NCBI GenBank assembly: GCA_949361645.1
Contig: OX442429.1
Location: 5,193,167-5,257,166 of the forward strand
Source of the DNA: Spongilla lacustris
Lineage: Eukaryota > Porifera > Demospongiae > Spongillida > Spongillidae
Reading direction: 5' to 3'
DNA: 64,000 nucleotides
In this document: in pieces, positions 23,401-35,352 of the stretch
Layout: each line of letters starts with the position of its first letter
How positions within the stretch are numbered: the stretch's first letter is position 1
Notes under the pieces: generated by a model
Seen by the model: only the letters and a program-made list of their open reading frames with translations
Databases searched by the model: none
What the model was told of the DNA's origin: nothing
Position numbers and translations under genes: made by a program

Positions 23401-26400
23401 TCCAATGGTCCTTTAAAAATTTTAATTACCAGCTGGAAGCAAATCTGGACACAAACAAGAAATATATTAGGTAATATGCCATGAGTGTTACAAAGAGAAA
23501 TTTGGGTCAATGAAGCTCATTATGATGAATTCTATAGATAGCCATAGCATTTTCCAATCGAAATTGGTAAAATTTGATCAGTGATCCACTGAGTGCAACA
23601 ACAAATCAAAATAATACAAACTTTCTGAGTTACCAATTTGGGTGTAAAAAAGGAAAGAAGGGTTCAATGAGGAGTTAATTGCACCCTCTATTTTGAAACA
23701 TCTGATATTCTGATCTAAAAAGAAAGTGATTTCATATATATTTTTCCTAGGACAATCCTTAATCAATAATTTTAAAAAAAATACAACTGAATTTTTTGTA
23801 ATTATATCATTATGTAGCAGCTTACTACCATGTTGCAGCTGACAGGGCAATGCTTAGGTTGTGATATTATGATACCTTCTACATGTGCTCTGGACTACAA
23901 ACTTAATATTAAAAAGTACGACCTAACTGTGCCGCGGCAAATTTCTTTTATAGTCTCTTAAGCTTGACAAAGCTATCATAAACAAAAATGAATATACTGT
24001 GAATGAAGATTTTTCCTTTTTGCAGTTAAATATAATATGAACACAACATTAAATGAAGTGTACTTGTCATACAACTTGGGTTCTGGAAGAAGGGGGAGGG
24101 GCACTATGCACTTACAACTTACGCCATAGTGATATAGGCTGATACAATGACCATGATAATACCTAGGAACATGTGCAGTGAAAATTCAGCAAACCCAATT
24201 CCCTAGAAAAAGATAAAAATAATTAACATATCAAGATATGGGCCTAGTTGCGTGGTTCACTTACAGCAGCCTTGACACTCTTGTGGGCAAAAATAATTGC
24301 ATTTGGAGGGGCGCCAACCACTGCAGGATAGTAACACAGTTAGTGCATATGCAAACTAGCATGAGGCCAAGACTGCTTATGATCCCATTATGTTTAAAGA
24401 ATTCAACGCAAGAAGCTCAGGACCATTATGGATCCAGTGCCTGGGTACACTGTGACCTATTGCATCTACAAGGGCATAGTATTTCACAAAGTATCAAAAT
24501 ATAAATTTAAATAAACAGCAGATGATTCCGGCCTTGCAAAGTGAAGAATCTGATTGGCACTAAGTCAGACACAAGGGCCAATTTTGAAGTGATGAGGTGC
24601 TGTATTGCTCACAATTGATTTCTCCAGTGCAAAGTGGCACTTGATTAAGAGCTGTGTAGCTTGAACAAAATACTTATGAGCCTATGAACTCTGCCTTTGA
24701 GCAACTGATATAGTTTTAAAAATGGTTTTCTAGATGTTATAGGCATAGCCATGTTACAGTTCTGATGCATTTTTGTCCTATGTCAAGTCCAAGCTGCCTA
24801 TGATTGGACTCTGTCCATATTTGTAGGGGTCAGCTACTGACCAAACACATCCAAATTGCTAAAGAGATACAGCCAACACATCTGTGATCTTATCTTTATG
24901 CCAAAAAGTGACACTTTAACCCTATGTTGCATTATGTTACATTATGTTGTTTATGTACCTTATGTAGAAGCTGCATGTGTGTGCTACTTTCAATGCATTA
25001 CTTACCATATTCACTTCCTGTTATATTGTCAAAACCCCCCCCTCCCCCCAGATTTTCATTTGTCTATTATAATTCATTAATTTATGTTTGGTGGTAAACA
25101 CCAATTCAATTACAATTGATTGTCTTCTATTGAGCTATATGGCTGCAAAACAGCATCACCATAGAACGTTTAAAAAAATTAATACTATTTTGATATATCT
25201 AGTTAACTGGAAAAAGACAAAAGGTCAACTACTACACAAGGGACCAAGTTTTGCAGTGAAATTAGATGAAATTGAGAGGGAGAAAGACAATATAAACATA
25301 GGATCTACATTTTCATGTGCACACACATTGCCATCACCCACCTGTTGCAGCTCCTCCGATGTTAGAAAAGAGAACTTCAGCAATGAGGATTGGTGTGGGA
25401 TCTAGATCCAGCACTTGACACAGCCTTTGGCATGTTGGTGTAAGCAAATAGTGCACATATAGGTCATCAATGTATAACAGGGACTCAGCATAAGTATTAT
25501 ACTTTGGAGAAGAATGCAATATATACCACATGTGTGTCCCAGTTTGACAACATTCCACCTCATCCCAATCTCCCAATATGGCAACATCACATGTAACCAT
25601 GCCCAGAAGCAGTCCAAAATAATAATAATAACAATTGACTCCACAAACCTGATTGAGACAGGTACCATAATGAGAATGGTGGTTACATTTTCCTACAACA
25701 AGAAAGAGAACAAAATTAAAATCTTACTGAAGTATTACATGTTATTAAAGATCAGAATCTGATCAGGATGAATGATAGTTTTAAGCCATGATTTGGCGAT
25801 AAATTCAACCAGTAAGTGCTCCATTATAATGAAATGTCTTGACTGACGCACGTCAGGTTCACACCTGATGTGCTTCTTTGTGCTCTGTGCAAAGGTTTGC
25901 TGCTGATGGTGGTTCAATAATTTTGTTATCAGACCATGCTTGTAAAAATGGTGTTTGATAATTGCTTTTAAAATAATTAACTCCAGTTGGTATTAGAATT
26001 CCTTTCCTCATAATCAGAGTAAACAAATCTGGTTGTTTTTAGTTACGTACCATTGCAACCATTATTAAATGATCAGCATCAGGCAGTTTGTGTCACTCAC
26101 CAAAAAGGCAGACACTAATGCTGTTAAAGCACACAGAAGAATGATAAGCAGCCATTCATGTCCTCTGGCCATCTTGTAGGCCTAGGGTAAAGGTTTATCA
26201 CATGGTGTAAAAGGTTACTAGAAGCTTTGAAGTACCTTTACTGCAGCGTAGTCAAAAAACCCAGTTCGTGAAAATATTCCAACCAAGATCATCTGTCAGA
26301 TGAATGCATGACTGAAATGCAACAGAATTGAGGTGGGCCAATATTGGCATACCATTCCTATCAGCAGTGATACAGTTTCGGCATCTACCCAGGTAGCTAC

Positions 26401-29400
26401 AGTCTCTAGAGAAGGTCGCTGCAAAGGAATCGAAGAGAAAATAGTTAGTTCACCTTGGTGCAAACGTAAACAAAATAAGTGGATCTGTCTTAGGGTTTTC
26501 CCCCTCAAGTACAACAAAGATTGACAGTGTAGAACATACAGAGAACATTTCAGATCATCAATTCTCAAGTCTTGATGCACTGTACATGTCACATTCTAAG
26601 AGAATTTTGTACTGAGCTCAATGTAGTTTTTTCCCCCTTCTTTTCTTGCTATTTTCTAATTATCTTGGCAGGTCATTCCCTCCTCCGAAAATGGATACAT
26701 TTTTGTATATTTTCATAACTTATATACCCACCCACACATACACAAATATGCACACTTATGCATACACCCATAAAATATATACTTGCATATGTGCATTACA
26801 CATACCTTGCCTAACACGGACAATATGCCAAGAACGAAGACACTACCCACCATTATGGCCAAGGTACGGTGGATAAGCTGATGATAGACCAAAAAAAAAA
26901 AAACAATAAGTAACATGAAACAATTTCAGCTAATAAAACTTAACCAGAGATATTAAATGCATCATTATGCTACAAAGATCAACCACACTAAAAAATAGCT
27001 GCACATACAGCACATACATTGAGCAGCTCTTTCTGCTAGGACTCTGATGTATAACTTACTTCAAATATGATAAGAACATAGACAAAAACTAGTATTAAGA
27101 CTGCAATTGCAGCTTGACCACCGCGATTGATTTTCTCTCCAGTTATTGACACAGTAAATGCAATACTGCCTGTGTAATTGGTAAACAAGTGGATGTAGAA
27201 GTTCCCACTGCAAGTGGATAAGTAGCATCAGTATATACTCCTCTGACAAATAACATATTAAGTTAAAACATAGATGTAACATCCCAGAAGCTAAGAAAAC
27301 CCACAAGCATTAAAATAGAAAAGTATTTTAATGAATCTGAATTTCCTGATGTAATGAATACAAAACCCTGAAAAATTGATTGCTTCGTAATATTCTACGA
27401 TATGAGTCCTTGTTGTGCTAAGGATGGATATCACAGATGCTACAATGTGGCTAACCGATTGATAGGCTGTATCATGGAGGTGAAATTGAGTCATCCAGTA
27501 AGGCTTCAAATGACAGTACAAAATACAGAGAGTATCATGTCCCAGAAAAATAGGCTTGCAAGAAAAATATTTTTGAGGTGACATTTTTCTGGCAAAAATG
27601 TACTGTAGTAGCTACTAAGTTTAAGGTATGGTTGGCGAAAGATTTGTGGAATATTGTCCCTAAAACTTGAGTGCATTCCAACATCAGCCTCTAATTTCCA
27701 CTCTCTGAGGTTCACTCAGGCTTTATGTAGTGCAATCATTGTCTGACTGCACACATCTGTAGACATTCATGCTGATGGCAACACCAGAGTGAAAGGAGCC
27801 TAACAGCCACCTGCACACAAAGAGAACTGACCAGAGGTAGCCTCTAACAGTTTCAGGGTCACCAATGAGGCAACTGTGGCATCAAACTAAGCATGGGTTA
27901 AATACAATTGTATCTACCTTCAACCACTACACCACACTACTTTACTACCACTAATGGCTGGTTTACAAAGTATTAGCCAAGCTACAATATACAGTTGTAC
28001 CAGCAATGACTACATATTGTCTACAAAGGGATGCACATTAGGCCAGTGATGCTATTTACATAACAATATTCCCCTTGAGCCTTCGTCCTTATTGTAAAAC
28101 CAGCATATTGGAACTTTACAGCAACAAGTGATCTCAATTATCCTAAACTGCCTTGGGATGCTGCACAATTATGTTCTTTATATTAAAAATCTCTGCCCAC
28201 ACAATGCATGCATACATGTACACAAAATTTATCAGTCTGCCCCTAAATGCAAGCTCAATATTATCGGCTAACCCTGCCACTGTGTAGAGTGTTCTCACAA
28301 CTGGTTCGAGTGTCCTCTCATGCGACAATGTGGTGTTAAGAATCTGCACCGACTGGCAGTTGAGTCTTTTAGCATCGCTTCCATTCTGTGATATGCATGG
28401 TACACATGAACGTGTGCGCGCGCGCGCACAATTTGCATTGATGATGAGTGTGCGTATGTGTAATACGATGTATGAGTACGCAGGGTACGTGAATGCACGC
28501 AAAGAAATTCACATAGACATTAATTAGAACACTTGTAAACAGCTCTACCAACCTTGTGCACAGGGCAGTGACCTGGGTCTTGTATTGTCAAATTGGGACC
28601 ACAAAAGAAAAGAAGGCTAGAACATGTAACGTTTTTCTCTTGAAAGCTTAGTTCTGTGAGGGTTATAGAATACTAACATAGCAATGCTTCCGCATTCAAG
28701 ATTCTTTAATTCAAACATTTTCGACAGGAATTTTGGCTTACGAGAAAAGGGTCCATGAAGATTAACTGTGACATAGGCCCATGCTTCACTTCCAGTGTAA
28801 AATACAGCTGCAAAGTAAGGAGTGCTAAGGAAAAGTTTGAGCTAAAATGCATGTATTTAATGCCATACACATTACTGGAGACATATCAGTATAATTTTAT
28901 TTGAAAGATACTTTGGGATGAGTTTTGTAAGTATATGATCTTTGCAGCAACTTCTTGTTCTGGACTGGTAGCATAGAGGATCTGTTAAGAACAATAGAGA
29001 GAACCCTTCAAGTCACAAATGGTCAAAGTTGAACCTTCTCAATAGCATAATTAGCTTCCAGGTTAAAAAGGTTATTACCAGTGCTACTATGTAATGTTAA
29101 GCATGCATTTGTTCACTTACTGCACAAGCAACTGTGAATATTGATAGAAAAGCAATCTTTACCCTTCTGATCCTGAAAACATGAATGGTTGAATGCAAGA
29201 TTATTAAAAAGGAATGCAAACATCAGATGGCATAGAAATTTCCAGTGACGCAGTTTGTAGAGAAGAAAGGGAGGTGAAGAAGGGAAGACTGCAGTACAGA
29301 TCAGATGAATGGGGGGGGGGGGGGGGAAGAGGGGACTGAAGACAAAAGAGGGTAAGGAGAGGGAGCAGAGGGAAGACAGTGGAAAAAAGATGTGAAAAAA

Positions 29401-29962
29401 ATGAGACAAGAGATGAGAATTAAGAGGAGAGGTGGCAGGAGAGCCTGAAAAGGAGAGAAAGTAGAGAAATGGTAGCTGAAATTAGTTTTACAGGTGAATA
29501 GGAAGGAGAATGCTGGATGGGTAAGCAGTGAAAACAACATGATTGGAGTGGCATGATAAAAAGGTATATTAGGACAGCAATTCGTCTAGGGGAATCAATG
29601 AAAAAGAAATACAGAGAATGTAGCAGGAACTGCCAATCATTGCATGTAACCTGTCTTCCCACTTTCTCTCCTGTTCTTCATGCAACTGACCAGGTAACGA
29701 GGTATATATATCTTTCCTCTAGAGTTCCTCGCAACAATATCTCAATGCCTTTAGGCTTCCGCATTTCGTCTTTGCTTCCTTCGTTACGTTCAGCCAATGT
29801 GTGAGAGCCTCCCGATAAGGATGGTACCGACTCTTCCACCTGGATCGACAATCCATACGTGTGCACGCGATGTTTGTGGCATAGTGGCGGGGTTTCGGAC
29901 GCATCGATGTCAGTTTCTAATACCTCGCTGATGTCCTCTAGTTCATTCACGAAAACTGCCAT
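20452..29962 (-). CDS. OCA2-like: P-protein/OCA2-like permease, 23 exons, 720 codons
   Basis: Exons in transcript order: 29962-29691, 29172-29121, 28981-28912, 28807-28742, 28300-28216, 27207-27060, 26877-26806, 26418-26353, 26292-26236, 26181-26101, 25692-25649, 25424-25342, 24320-24265, 24202-24123, 22280-22249, 22137-21996, 21873-21710, 21570-21443, 21346-21287, 21237-21133, 21082-20989, 20714-20621, 20563-20452. I built them by hand from GT/AG sites; every phase joins and the total is 2,163 nt. The hydrophilic N terminus is followed by one membrane segment and a luminal loop with N-glycosylation sites. The 12-helix-type permease core carries both diagnostic repeats: SAFLENVTT with NIGGAATVVGAPPN, and SAFVDNIPF with [15 protein letters not shown]. 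It ends in a [14 protein letters not shown] helix. The family (ArsB/NhaD-like) includes the mammalian melanosomal anion channel/transporter. Human P protein has D where GAPPN has A (from memory). Exon 5's start, exon 12's acceptor and exon 1's donor (GTCAGT) are the least certain. Exon 15 is only 32 nt. Confidence 0.88.
28410..28436. repeat. Alternating CG/TG run in intron 4
   Basis: GTGTGCGCGCGCGCGCACA is an alternating purine-pyrimidine run of the kind that can adopt Z-DNA. It sits about 110 bp upstream (in transcript sense) of permease exon 5. There is no evidence for a function. Confidence 0.5.
29270..29560. repeat. Purine-rich low-complexity tract with poly-G inside intron 1 of the permease gene
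   Basis: The plus strand is almost all A and G, broken by a G tract of 17 at about 29,311. Proline/serine-rich frames on the minus strand here are artefacts of composition. The tract lies within the first intron of the P-protein-like gene. Confidence 0.8.
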
Positions 29963-30193
29963 CTTCAGGGCGTGCGAGAACTAGACCTTTCGTCCTGAAT
30001 CCATGAAAAGCACCGCGACATATACAACTTTGATAAACCATTAACCTAGGTAAGTGACATATTGTATAGTGTACCAGTGAACCATTTTGGGTCCTGGTAC
30101 GAGTTTAAGGACGGTGATAAAATTCAAACGTATCTAGCATCGTTCTTAACTTAAATCTGTTCCGTAGCAGCCTAAACCTGCAGGGCATATATG

Positions 30194-31198
30194 CAGGGTA
30201 GCCGTAGGCCGGCTAAGGGTCCGGCCTGCCAGCCCGGCCTGACAGGTCGGCCTGGCAGGCCATTTTAATCAATAAACGCTAATCAATTATTACGTAACGT
30301 TACGATGTCGATCAACTTAGCGTGTAACTTATGCATCTCCGTCGGTTTAAACGATTCCTGACCTATACCATCTGCTCAGCGGCTCAAAGGAATACAAACC
30401 TGAGGAACTTGTGAGATTCACGCCGTTGCAAAAGTTTAGCAGTAGCACAAACACAGCCGCATGTACATCGAAAGAGAAAGGTTAGTTAATTGACACAAGC
30501 CGTTCTCCAGTGAGCACTCCACTGTAGAAAGACACATTGATCACATGAAAAATGCCGAAGTCTCAGTAGTTTGTGCCAAACAAGAAAAGACCATTTTAAC
30601 AGCCAAGAAATCTCCGGCAGCTTGAGCAGTATATTCCATCTCTCACAAAAGTGAAAAAGTTGCATCAGCATGACAAAACCACGAAACTCTTACACTTAGC
30701 TCTTGCATGGTGGGAAAATTTGCCCCCCCCCCCCCCCCCCCAGATCTTTCTGACACTGAATTTGTTGCATGCATCTCAGCATGTTCCTTCAAAATTAGCG
30801 ATGTACTTGGATTTTCAAATTCAATGAAATGGAAACGAGGGACGTACTTTGGATACTTGGAAGTGCTTTCAATACAGCTCCCTTGTTCCCAGTCCAGTTG
30901 TGTCTGGCTAGCAAGACTACTTCAAGATGGCCACATAAAGTGTGCACTACTTCTCATGATTAATAACTAATAAACATAATGCTAGTGTAGAATGCACTAA
31001 TGCTACACAGTGTTTACTGTTGCACCTTACTATAATAGCTGAATACTGAACAAGAAGTGAATTTAATGTGTTTGCATACACACGTACAAATAAAGTAGTC
31101 ATATACTGCATGCATGTAGTGATACATCGAGGGGGCGTGGTCTGGCCTGATAGGCCAGGCGTCCGGCCTGACAGGCCGGCTGGTCTTCGGCAACCCTG
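30194..31198. mobile_element. Non-autonomous hAT-like element with 8-bp flanking repeats
   Basis: The ends are CAGGGTAGCCG and CGGCAACCCTG. The flanks are CATATATG (30,186-30,193) and CATAAATG (31,199-31,206), an 8-bp duplication with one mismatch; 8 bp is the hAT signature. Just inside each end lies a word array of GGCCTG and CAGGCC. The ~860-bp interior has no transposase, and contains a C tract at 30,722. It sits upstream of the permease start codon and so may overlap its promoter region. Confidence 0.72.
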
Positions 31199-32222
31199 CA
31201 TAAATGTACCCCGAGCCCCGATGGCAAATGAATTTTACGCCCGTTCAGTAGCGAGACTGAAAAATTACGTATAGTATAGTCGTATGCGGACAGAAATGCT
31301 GGAGGTTCAGGGCTGTACATGTGGACAACTTTTTTTCTTTGGGGTGCTGAAAAATTAATTGCATATTGGTCTTCTGCAATAGGTAATTATAGCAAAAAAT
31401 ATCGAAGGCAAAAATAACAAAATATTACACAAACTGCCTGTAAATGTACTGCCTACATGAATAAATTCATAATCACTCAAGGTCTCTAAGAGGCCTCTTG
31501 GACATGTAAAACGATGCACCAGTTCAGCCCGGTTTAGGTTTATTGTACTTCTCAGCCATGAATTAATGGATGAAAGAATAATGGGCGTATGGAGAATTTC
31601 GATTTTTAGCCCTTTGCTCAGGCAAAACCGTACACATTTCCATTGATTTTTTAGGAAATCATATTGCTGCCATATAAACTGCATGGTGGTGGCATACAGA
31701 TCGACAGCGTGTTTATTGAATTTTGCAATTGCCTTTTGTTGAATACGGTTGAGGAGAAACTGGCTGCCCTGTTACTGGGCGGACTGGAATTTTGGTCCCA
31801 AAATATTTGGTCCCGGACCAAATTGAAAACTTTGGTCCGCCCGTGATAATTTAAAAAAATACGGTCCGCCCTGAAATTTTTGGTCCAGACGTTGTTTTCT
31901 AAGTCTATGATGAAGTTCATCACCATCTGCATAGTACATACATGTATGTAACTATCTAATGATGTTTGTAGCTCTTGAGTTCATCGACGGGATTGAGTGG
32001 TAAGTGAATATATAACCACTGATGCTCTCGTCTCGATCTGTTATTGCATGTAATAGAACCTATTAGATGCAATATAGGGTTCAAAACCTTTTGGAGCTTG
32101 CATCAAGGCCATACAGTATGTCCTGGCCCTGATGTGTCTGCTTAGTTGTGCATGGTAGTGCATTTGTGCAACTCATTGTATATAAATACTCAGTAAAGGT
32201 AAAGTTCATTAACATACCAAAA

Positions 32223-32513
32223 TTATGTACAGAGTGAACAATTCCATTCTTCTGCACTTGATGGAAGAGAGTGGAGGCCAACACACTTGATGTGAAACCA
32301 CTGTTCACAACGACCACACTGCACAATATCCCCATAGGTGGCAGGCATCTGACAGCTGCAAAACACATCTATATTCATGATGTAGGTATGACATGCTCTG
32401 TTGGCTTTCCTGGTTAAAGCACTTAAAAGGAGGTGATTTCGCATAGTAGCCAGGTCGAACTCGATTTCTTCTGGGCAGCGTGTAACGCAAAGGCTATTGC
32501 AAAACCCCCACAA
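32223..32513 (-). pseudogene. PHD finger at the C-terminal end of the Ginger-type ORF
   Basis: The frame ends with CSCQMPATYGDIVQCGRCEQ, then WFHIKCVG and CSLC. This is a C4HC3 PHD finger with all metal ligands visible (CxC, CxxC, HxxC, CxxC), and a stop codon follows. PHD fingers bind histone H3 tails. In a transposase they may guide integration; that is an inference. Upstream, a frameshift separates it from the Ulp1-like part. Confidence 0.72.
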
Positions 32514-32615
32514 TCATTACTGCCACCACTGCTTTTGGACAGTAGCAACATTCAAAGCTAATGTTGGTCTGTACACCTGGCATAACTGATGGGTTAGGGT
32601 TGAAGACGAATGACT

Positions 32616-32843
32616 TCAAACCTTATGGCTGTCAAAAAGAGTGACTGTACCACCAAGTCGTGCTGACATTACCCAGGGGGAGTCAGACACTATATGAATC
32701 TGAATAGCATCCATCTTGGCTGGAAGAAACCCATTGTTTTGAGCTAGATGAGTGCTCTGCCATCCATCAATCGAGGGGAACTGCATTCTGAGAAGCTCTT
32801 GTGCATAGAACGTATGCTCATCAGTAAGCCAATCACTGCCCAC
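32616..32843 (-). pseudogene. Ulp1/C48-peptidase-like region of the Ginger-type ORF
   Basis: The frame contains WLTDEHTFYAQELLRMQFP, GWQSTHLAQNNGF, then WVMSARLGGTVTLFDS. This resembles a region I know from transposon-derived proteins that precedes a GGSxDCG motif of Ulp1-like folds. A GGSNDCG-like sequence is indeed readable just downstream, near 32,505, but with a one-base deletion. Catalytic competence cannot be judged and the frame is broken. Confidence 0.5.
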
Positions 32844-33529
32844 TATTTATTTTTTCATCTCACTTGTGAAAGGGCAATTCCTCTGTTGGAAAAAAAGTAA
32901 ATCGTAAATCATCAGTTTACATACATAATGCAGAGCATGGGGTTGTTTGTCATACGAATTGTTTGCATAAATATTGTATCTTACAAAAATTAATGTCCAT
33001 ATGGTTTCTTAAAATAAATAATTGAGTGCTATCCAAATCAAAATGAGCAGAAGCTTTGATCTGTTTTTAAATTCCTCTGCTATACACAGAAAGTAATTTA
33101 CATGTACCTTACGAATGATATCTCGTTTTTCAGAAACTGAACAATCCTCTAGTACAGTGCGACCACTGTGAGCACCACTGACTTCAACACAGTCATTTTG
33201 ATAGGTGCAATTAGAGGGTGATGAATGGTCTATTGAAAATGTACCAAGTCTTATATTCTAAGAAAGTGAAAAAGGATATACAAGACAAACAACCTTCAAA
33301 CCCATTGCCATTCTCAACAGAAAGATGAGGGCTTGTCAGAGTACCAGATGGAGTAACCTTTAAACAATGCAAATTCCATGGTGGCTAAGAGTTGCATACA
33401 TCCGTGTATTTTTAACTTACATGTATGGTATCACTTATTACATTCTTAGGAGTGGGAAGACTGACAAGTAATTCTTAATTGTATGATATTCACACACTAA
33501 ATAAAACTTTTACTTACACAATCTCCTTG

Positions 33530-33938
33530 TGAAGAACTTTGATCTTCATCTTCAATACATCTTGACTTGTACATTTTAAAGTGACTGCAGTCTTACCTCC
33601 TTCCTTGCGCATCTCATATACACCATGTGGCAGCACATTTATGATTGTGTGTGGATCAAGAAATCTTTCTGTCAGTTTTCCACCCTTGAACTTTTATGGG
33701 AGAAGTTTCTCAGCAATACCAACTGGTCACACTGAAATTGGCCTGGTTTGCAGTAATTTTTGTCGTATACTTCTTTCTGCCTCAATTGTGCAGTGATTGG
33801 CCTCTTCCAATATGCATGCGTGCTCTGAAAATGCAGCAGGATAGGGGTGTTCTTCAAGTTCCCAAAATGTCTTCCACAGATCTTTAGAACATTGCCATTC
33901 AAACTCAACATCAATTGGAAGAGTTGCTCAGCGACCAA
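33530..33938 (-). pseudogene. Ginger-type transposase, C-terminal GPY/F-like region
   Basis: The minus frame reads VYDKNY..., then QCDQLVLLRN, followed in another frame by KGGKLTERFLDPHTI and LPHGVYEM. This is the order seen after the integrase core of Gypsy-like integrases and Ginger transposases: a basic linker, a G(D)xVLL strand, then KGGKL...P(Y)xI. A frameshift lies between the two parts. An exon boundary near 33,615 (acceptor AG before GTAAGACTG) is possible. Confidence 0.55.
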
Positions 33939-34473
33939 ACATCAACATGAATGGTGTGTATTAATTTGAGTCATGTTGGGAAGTGTTATATGCGAAGGTT
34001 TCACCAGTATGTTTTGAAGCATCAGATTGAAGTGCTCATCAAGACCAATGGCCTACAAGTCAGAGTTGAGAGAGTTTGGATGATATCAGTTAGTGTGTAC
34101 ACTTTTTAATATGTATATTACACAATAGCATTCCGCAAGGGAAAAACCTGAGGGTGGTAAGATGTGGTTAGCCTCCTCTTAATTCCTAGCCTCTCTGATA
34201 GTTGGTTATTCAGTGCATACAGAACTTGCTGCCATTGTCTGAAAGCAATACATATGGTAGTCCCATTCGCATAAAGAGCTGTAGTTAAACTAAGGACATG
34301 ACAATAAATATTTCATGGGATGCAAGAGTTAGAAATCACCAAAACATATGATCAGTTGCGTGGTTAGAGCATGCTTTACACCACAAAAATGATCAAACTA
34401 AAAGATCTAGTTAAACCAAAGCTACATGTACAAAGAACTACATGTACAAATAAATAATTGTACACTTGCTAAC

Positions 34474-35206
34474 CTTAAACAGTAAACTTGCCACTGAGGA
34501 TGCGATTTTGTTGACTGTACGTGCAACCTTAACCCACTTTGTGAAGTAATCACTGATAGTGAGGATTTAGTGACTTCCTTCCTTGGCTCAGAAGGCCAAT
34601 GAAATCAATGCCAACCATGTACCAGGGAGGCTTTGACTGGAATGGGATGAAGCCCAGGCACTCCAGTAGTTAGCTTTCTGTTCATGCATTGACACACATC
34701 ACATTTTGAAAGCTGCAGAAATATAACAGAACCAATATAAACATAAAGGAGTACCAGTTAAATAAGGAGCTCACCAAGCTAACAACATCTTTAACCATGC
34801 CATGCCACATGAATCGTTCCTTGATCCTGTACAGTGTCCTGGTCTTACCCATGTAACCAGAAGTGGAATCAATGTGACATTCCAGTAGGATCTTCTGGCA
34901 CTCTTCCAAACTCTGGATGTAATGCTACAGCATTTTCTAAAGATGGCTATTTTATTGGACACATACATACATGTCATTACCAAAAATATCAAACACGATA
35001 ATGGCAGTATTAATTAAACGCTCCTCACATGTACCTTTCCCTGCTCCTTCAACAGATATCGTCAACTTCGCAGCCTTTTTTCGAATCACCCTCTTTTTGG
35101 TCTCACTGACACATTCAGGATACTTCTACGTTAAATAGGCATAAGCCTCCTCGACAAGATCATCACGATCAGAACCATCCTCAACTAATTCTTCAATCTC
35201 CGCCAT
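34474..35206 (-). pseudogene. Ginger-type transposase, N-terminal part with H2C2 zinc finger and start of integrase core
   Basis: The start ATG at 35,206 opens an acidic segment (MAEIEELVEDGSDRDDLVEE) with a TAG soon after. The next exon, 34,924-34,775, contains ECHIDSTSGYMGKTRTLYRI, the histidine half of an H2C2 zinc finger. The exon from 34,712 supplies KCDVCQ and then MVGIDFIGLL, the opening of a retroviral-type integrase fold, after which the frame shifts. GT/AG sites at 35,035, 34,775 and 34,474 fit an intron-containing transposase. It is the same family as the second element at 44-46 kb. Confidence 0.65.
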
Positions 35207-35352
35207 CACTTGCAAACTGAATACCAACCATGTGGACATCTCCAGACCTTTTTTTCTGGACACAGACCTTTTTTACAGATAAAATTGGTCCGACCGGACC
35301 AAAAATTTTAGTCCGGGACCAAAATTTTCAGCGGACCGAAATTTCAGTGACA

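Larger units (their letters stand above)
31770..35352. mobile_element. Ginger-type DNA transposon, decayed, with GGTCC/GGACC word-array ends
   Basis: The left edge (31,770-31,894) and right edge (35,236-35,352) share inverted words (TTTGGTCC, GGACCAAA, GGTCCGCCC) and end in TGTTAC and GTGACA. No matching 4-bp target repeat is seen at these exact ends, so the left boundary is uncertain. The minus-strand interior holds an integrase-type transposase with a zinc finger, a tail domain, a Ulp1-like region and a PHD finger, listed separately. Stop codons and frameshifts show it is inactive. Confidence 0.65.

Noticed and set aside
28143..28502. Single long exon of the permease gene
   Set aside because: Only 28,216-28,300 fits both neighbouring phases; the rest of this frame includes the CG/TG run and no usable acceptor in phase.
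29113..29540. Pro/Ser-rich minus-strand ORFs
   Set aside because: They come from a purine-rich strand with a poly-G tract inside an intron of the permease gene.
31770..35352. Clean 4-bp target duplication for the first Ginger-type element
   Set aside because: The bases flanking TGTTAC (GCCC) and GTGACA (ATGC) do not match, so its boundaries are left uncertain.
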